Below are positions 6,114 through 9,103 of a stretch of 9,103 bases of DNA, one piece after another (position 1 is the first letter of the stretch; each line of letters opens with the position of its first letter). Source of the DNA: DRQF01 sp964559135. Lineage in GTDB: Bacteria > Planctomycetota > GCA-002687715 > DRQF01. The position numbers and the translations under genes are program-made. The notes below the pieces were generated by a model. It had not been told where the DNA came from. It did not search any database and saw only the letters and a program-made list of their open reading frames with translations. The DNA is taken from assembly GCA_964559135.1 (NCBI GenBank), contig CAZLGG010000138.1, positions 1 to 9,103 of the forward strand, read 5' to 3'.

Positions 6114-7616
6114 TCACATGGATTCGATCTCGTGAGGCAGGTGGTCGAAGCCGCTGCGGAAGTAGTGGTTCGTGGGATAGAGCGCGAGGTTGCTGGCGCG
6201 CCCCGTGTAGGTGCAGGCGAAGTCCTCGAGCTGTTTGCCGTAGTAGGTGAGTTCCGTACCCGTGCGGAACAGCGACCCCCAATGGGCATTGATGGCCCGT
6301 GCGATGCGGCTCCGTAGGCTCTCCCGCTGGTCGATGTACTTGTTGAGGGCGTGGACGGCGTGGCGTTTTCTCTCAGCGCACTGTTCGATGAGTTTCTCGA
6401 CCAGCGCTTCGAAGTCGGGTTGGTCGATGCGCCTCAACACGCTCTCGAGATTCGTCCAGTGGTGAACCTCTAGATCCGTGCGGGCGCGGTAGACGTCCAC
6501 GTCGCGAAGCTGCCGTGCGAATCCCGGCAGGTTCTCGTGGATCGCCAGTTCCTCTTCGAGCTCCGAAATGACCAGCATCGTGCGCCAGTGCGAGGAACGT
6601 TTCGAAGTGATCAGGTCAGAATAGATGTGATCCCCCACGTAGAGGACGTCGGGACCGGTGACGCCGATGAGGCGTTCCAACTCGTCGATGTTCCCTCCGC
6701 GGAGGATGCGCGGGTCGCCATCGATCTGCTCCAAAGGGCGCCCATTCTTCTTGGTGTTGAAGAAGCCCGGTTTCTTCGCCTCCACGACGACGTGATCGAA
6801 GAGGTCGACCCAGGAAAGATCGTCGGGCCCGCCGGGCAACCCCAGCGCCGGATTCATCATCGCTCGCGTGTAGTGCCATTCCGAGTTCGTGAGCAGGAAC
6901 AGCTTCTTGCCTCCCTCGCGCAGGTGGCGAAGCATCGGGATGATATCCGGATCCGGCGAGAGGTAGTCGCGGGGCGACGCCGTGATGCGTTTCTTGAGGG
7001 AGTCGTCCCGATGGATCAGGTCGGTGTAGTGGCGGATGGTCTTCCAGAGGCAGCGGCATTCCGTGCAGTCCGTGCGCGGCGCCAGCGCCGAGAAGATGAG
7101 GACCTCCGGCTTGGCGAACGCGGAGTCGATTTGGATGTATCGGCCGCGATCCGTGACGTGCGGGATGTGGTTGGCATCCCCGTAGAGTCTGCGCCTCTCC
7201 TTTTGATCCAGGCGATGCCGGCCGTGGTAGGCGATCGAGACGTGGCCGAAACGATCCACCTTCAGCACGTTTCCCTGCTCGATGTCGACAACGAGACCCT
7301 TCGTGACGAATTCCGGCTCCGGGATATCTTCGATGAAGCTCCTGTCGTAGCCCTCCTCCGCGATGAGCTTCTCGATGACCATCTCCATGGCCGTTTCGTC
7401 CAGTTTGGCACAGTTGTAGACGGCGAGAGTGTGGTCGAAGTCGAAGCCCACGGCATCGATGCGTTCGAACCGGAGACTTCGGTTCGTGAAGATGGCCCGC
7501 CGCCGATCGAGCACGGGGTTCAGCAGGGATGTGTGGATGAGGTCGAGCCACCACGGCGTGTCCTCATGGCGGAATGGCAGCTTCATGGGGGATTTCTTGC
7601 GGGATTTCTTCGTCAC
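6114..7616 (-). CDS. HAD-IG family 5'-nucleotidase (NT5C2-like)
   Basis: A 500-residue cytosolic phosphatase of the HAD superfamily, matching the HAD-IG 5'-nucleotidase family related to eukaryotic purine 5'-nucleotidase; it likely hydrolyses nucleoside monophosphates. All four HAD motifs are visible: motif I GFDFDHTL with nucleophile Asp59 and Asp61, motif II LLTNSEW (Thr243), motif III Lys281 in VEAKKPGFF, and motif IV VGDHIYSDL (Asp329, Asp334). The length is normal for the family. The frame runs upstream to 8057 inside ubiE, but the GTG at 7614-7616 is chosen: it has AAGGAG eight bases upstream and overlaps the ubiE stop as GTGA. An ATG eleven residues in (7584-7586) is possible but has no ribosome site. 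Cys184, Cys187 and Cys189 form a small cysteine cluster. Coupling implies co-expression with ubiE; a functional link with quinone methylation is not evident. Substrate specificity cannot be read from sequence. Confidence 0.92.
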   Translation of the reverse strand: MTKKSRKKSPMKLPFRHEDTPWWLDLIHTSLLNPVLDRRRAIFTNRSLRFERIDAVGFDFDHTLAVYNCAKLDETAMEMVIEKLIAEEGYDRSFIEDIPEPEFVTKGLVVDIEQGNVLKVDRFGHVSIAYHGRHRLDQKERRRLYGDANHIPHVTDRGRYIQIDSAFAKPEVLIFSALAPRTDCTECRCLWKTIRHYTDLIHRDDSLKKRITASPRDYLSPDPDIIPMLRHLREGGKKLFLLTNSEWHYTRAMMNPALGLPGGPDDLSWVDLFDHVVVEAKKPGFFNTKKNGRPLEQIDGDPRILRGGNIDELERLIGVTGPDVLYVGDHIYSDLITSKRSSHWRTMLVISELEEELAIHENLPGFARQLRDVDVYRARTDLEVHHWTNLESVLRRIDQPDFEALVEKLIEQCAERKRHAVHALNKYIDQRESLRSRIARAINAHWGSLFRTGTELTYYGKQLEDFACTYTGRASNLALYPTNHYFRSGFDHLPHEIESM

Positions 7617-8371
7617 GCTCGGGGCTCCTTGTCGCCGCGGTGGATCGCGATGGTTCCCATGTTGAGGGATCGGTGCCGAACGTTTCGGAATCCGGCCGTC
7701 TCCCACTCCTTTGCCAGTTCCGCAGCCCGGGGGAAGCGCCGCGTGGACCGAGCGAGATAGCGGTAGCTCTCCATGTCCCCGCCCATCATCTTCACGAGGA
7801 AAGGCATGAACCCTTCGAGGTAGAGGGTTCCCGCCCACCTCGACGGCGCAAACGACGAGCGTGACATGTCGAGGCTCACGAGTCGTCCGCCGGGCTTCAG
7901 AATGCGCAGAATCTCCCGGTACGTGGCGCTTCTGTCTCCCACGTTGCGAAGGACCCAACCCATCGTCACCAAATCGAAGGTCCCATCGGCGAAACCGGTG
8001 GATTCCGCCACCCCCTGTCGAAGGTCGGGGTCCCCCGCGATCCCCCGCTCCTCCCATTTTCTGCGTGCCAGGGCGAGCATCTCCTCGGAGGGGTCGAGGC
8101 CGGCGACGGAGCCCGCATCCCCCACGCGCTCCCTGAGCAGCAGCAAGAGGTCACCCGTTCCGCACCCCAGGTCGAGGACCGTCTCGCCCGGCTTGGCCTC
8201 GGCGATCTCCATAGCCCGTGCTCTCCACGCCCCCACGCGGCCCAGACTGATGATCTGATTCAGGCGATCGTAGGGCCGCGCGATCTGGTTGAACATCCGC
8301 GTCACATAGGCGCGACGCGCTTCTCCCTCGAGGAGAGAGGGGTCGGCGGTGTTCCGAACGGGATCTTCCAT
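7613..8371 (-). CDS. ubiE: Demethylmenaquinone/ubiquinone C-methyltransferase UbiE/MenG
   Basis: A 252-residue SAM-dependent class I methyltransferase acting late in respiratory quinone synthesis (demethylmenaquinone to menaquinone, or the equivalent ubiquinone step), at the inner face of the membrane. The N-terminal family signature MFNQIARPYDRLNQIISLG is at 26-44. The SAM-binding motif I VLDLGCGTGD is at 65-74, the acidic GLDPS loop at 91-95, and the second UbiE signature VLRNVGDR, then ILKPGGRL, at 140-164. LDMS (167-170) replaces the more usual LEFS. The frame continues upstream to 8479, but that would overlap the divergent gene starting at 8454. The ATG at 8369-8371 gives a family-like N-terminus, though its ribosome site is poor. 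The stop TGA overlaps the GTG of the nucleotidase gene. Sequence alone does not say which quinone is used; many related lineages make menaquinone. Confidence 0.92.
   Translation of the reverse strand: MEDPVRNTADPSLLEGEARRAYVTRMFNQIARPYDRLNQIISLGRVGAWRARAMEIAEAKPGETVLDLGCGTGDLLLLLRERVGDAGSVAGLDPSEEMLALARRKWEERGIAGDPDLRQGVAESTGFADGTFDLVTMGWVLRNVGDRSATYREILRILKPGGRLVSLDMSRSSFAPSRWAGTLYLEGFMPFLVKMMGGDMESYRYLARSTRRFPRAAELAKEWETAGFRNVRHRSLNMGTIAIHRGDKEPRA
7625..7630 (-). promoter_or_regulatory. Shine-Dalgarno of the HAD-IG gene, inside the ubiE 3' end
   Basis: AAGGAG on the - strand, eight bases before the GTG at 7614-7616 and within the last codons of ubiE. It settles the GTG start over the downstream ATG at 7584-7586 and supports translational coupling. 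Confidence 0.8.
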
Positions 8372-8453
8372 GTCGTCTATGTACCGTCTGGCGTGCCACG
8401 GCGCCAGGGGCCGCCCCCTTCCCCTTCGCGCGAATTCGGGCCATGCTCTCTCC

Positions 8454-8768
8454 ATGAACCCGTTCGTCAGACGACGCAAGCGAAAGGTGACGGTGTATTC
8501 CCGATCCGACTGCCCTCTCTGCGAGGAGGCTCTCGAGTTCTTGGCTCAGCGGCGGCGACGGGACCGGCTGGAGATCGAAGTCAAATCCATCGAGGGCGAT
8601 CCGGATCTGGAGCGTGCGTACTGGGATCGCATTCCCGTCATCCTGATCGACGGCAGGGAACGGTTCTACGGGCGGATCGATCCCGTTCTTTTCTCACGGC
8701 TCATGGCTGCACCCGAGAAAGGCATGGGCTCCGGGCCGCGTCCTTCCGATAGTGAGACGAAGTCATGA
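8454..8768 (+). CDS. DUF836/glutaredoxin-like thioredoxin-fold protein
   Basis: A 104-residue small thiol protein of the DUF836 (glutaredoxin 2-like) type. The redox motif CPLC sits at 20-23 after a first beta strand (VTVYSRSD) and is followed by an EEALEFL helix. The cis-proline is Pro61 in RIPVILIDG (59-67), and YGRIDPVLFSRLM closes the fold, all in the family order. It is likely a thiol-disulfide oxidoreductase or redox carrier; the partner is unknown. The frame extends upstream to 8349, but the ATG at 8454 gives the normal family length and avoids overlap with ubiE, which diverges from 8371 leaving 82 bases between starts. No strong Shine-Dalgarno is visible. The last 15 or so residues are a Gly/Pro/Ser-rich tail. 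The stop overlaps the next ATG (ATGA at 8765-8768), so the two genes are probably translated together. Confidence 0.87.
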   Translation: MNPFVRRRKRKVTVYSRSDCPLCEEALEFLAQRRRRDRLEIEVKSIEGDPDLERAYWDRIPVILIDGRERFYGRIDPVLFSRLMAAPEKGMGSGPRPSDSETKS

Positions 8769-9103
8769 GCGGAAACGTCAGCCCCCATCGCATGCTCCTG
8801 TTGCCTCTCGCCATCGAGGACGAGGTCGTCCGGCGGCGCCAGGACTGGTTGAGTCGGCAGTTGCCGGTGCTCGTCCGCAACGCCATCGAACCCGCACGAC
8901 CCGAAGCCGTCGTGGCCTCCCCCCTCGCGACCGAGGAGGACGGCAAGCGGGTCTGGATGATCCACAAGGGGCTGTGGGATCGGGAACAGGCCCGAGTTTT
9001 CGGTCGCGACCGCGGTTACGAACGGATCGGTTTCGGCAGCCTCATCGAGGGCGCGGAGAGAGCGGGTGAACGGGTCATTCGCTGGCTCGTTCTCGACACG
9101 GCG
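8765..9103 (+). CDS. Possible FlgO/TolB_N-like domain protein, 3' partial
   Basis: The open frame runs from the ATG at 8765 to the last base, 113 complete codons with no stop, so the gene is cut by the window edge. It starts inside the stop codon of the DUF836 gene (ATGA), a strong sign of a real coupled gene. I do not see a diagnostic motif. The order RMLLLPLAIED, a helix DWLSRQLPVLVRNAI, an ARVFGRDRGYERIGFGSL segment, then GERVIRWLVLDTA resembles the N-terminal domain of FlgO/TolB_N-type proteins. In these a 'locate-the-lipoprotein' pattern ends in a Gly-Ser strand and a LVD strand, often followed by TPR or beta-propeller repeats. There is no signal peptide at this N-terminus. The gene is likely; the domain resemblance is inference. 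Confidence 0.7.
   Translation, partial: MSGNVSPHRMLLLPLAIEDEVVRRRQDWLSRQLPVLVRNAIEPARPEAVVASPLATEEDGKRVWMIHKGLWDREQARVFGRDRGYERIGFGSLIEGAERAGERVIRWLVLDTA

Noticed and set aside
6537..7760. Long + strand open frame (407 codons) opposite the HAD-IG gene and ubiE end
   Set aside because: It is antisense to a gene with all four HAD motifs intact. The translation is Val/Asp/Arg-rich with no recognisable fold.
7617..8057. Upstream extension of the HAD-IG frame inside ubiE
   Set aside because: It lies within the ubiE coding sequence. A good Shine-Dalgarno and a GTGA overlap place the real start at 7616.
8372..8479. Upstream extension of the ubiE frame
   Set aside because: The extra 36 residues are Arg/Gly/Pro-rich, unlike the family N-terminus, and would overlap the start of the divergent DUF836 gene.

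Overview
The window is a GC-rich bacterial segment. Secreted or membrane-anchored proteins with carboxypeptidase-regulatory-like repeats, a His-rich exported protein, a HAD-IG nucleotidase and a possible TolB_N/FlgO-like protein suggest a Planctomycetota-like or similar environmental lineage. That guess rests on gene flavour only; there is no rRNA or other marker to fix the taxonomy. No tRNA, rRNA, CRISPR array, insertion sequence, integrase or attachment site was seen.

Left part (1-3189, + strand): the 3' part of one very large gene. It encodes a superfamily 1 (DNA2/NAM7/UPF1-like) helicase fused to a Vsr/MTES_1575-type PD-(D/E)XK nuclease, a long Ser/Glu/Pro-rich linker and an unnamed C-terminal helical module. 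The reading frame is open to base 1 and the Walker A motif is missing, so the start lies upstream. This is the strongest candidate for a defence or DNA-processing system. Its base composition is visibly lower in GC than that of the other genes.

Middle part (3190-6113): two GC-rich hairpins lie between the convergent helicase and a small His/Arg-rich exported protein (- strand, 3353-3766). A 253-base divergent spacer with an AT-rich patch follows. Then come two + strand genes: an M50 (site-2-protease-type) intramembrane metalloprotease (4020-4739) and a single-pass membrane protein with about four beta-sandwich repeats (4830-6086). The orientation of that membrane protein would suit a site-2 protease substrate, but this is inference.

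Right part (6114-9103): a tightly coupled - strand pair consists of ubiE/menG (quinone C-methyltransferase, 7613-8371) and a HAD-IG 5'-nucleotidase (6114-7616). The two share a GTGA stop/start overlap, with a good Shine-Dalgarno fixing the GTG start. A + strand pair diverges from ubiE: a DUF836/glutaredoxin-like thiol protein (8454-8768), and a gene overlapping it by ATGA (8765 to the window end). The visible 113 residues of that last gene resemble the N-terminal domain of FlgO/TolB_N-type proteins.

Apart from the helicase-nuclease, the genes look like ordinary chromosomal content. No multi-gene novel system is demonstrable. The helicase-nuclease deserves follow-up with its upstream sequence.
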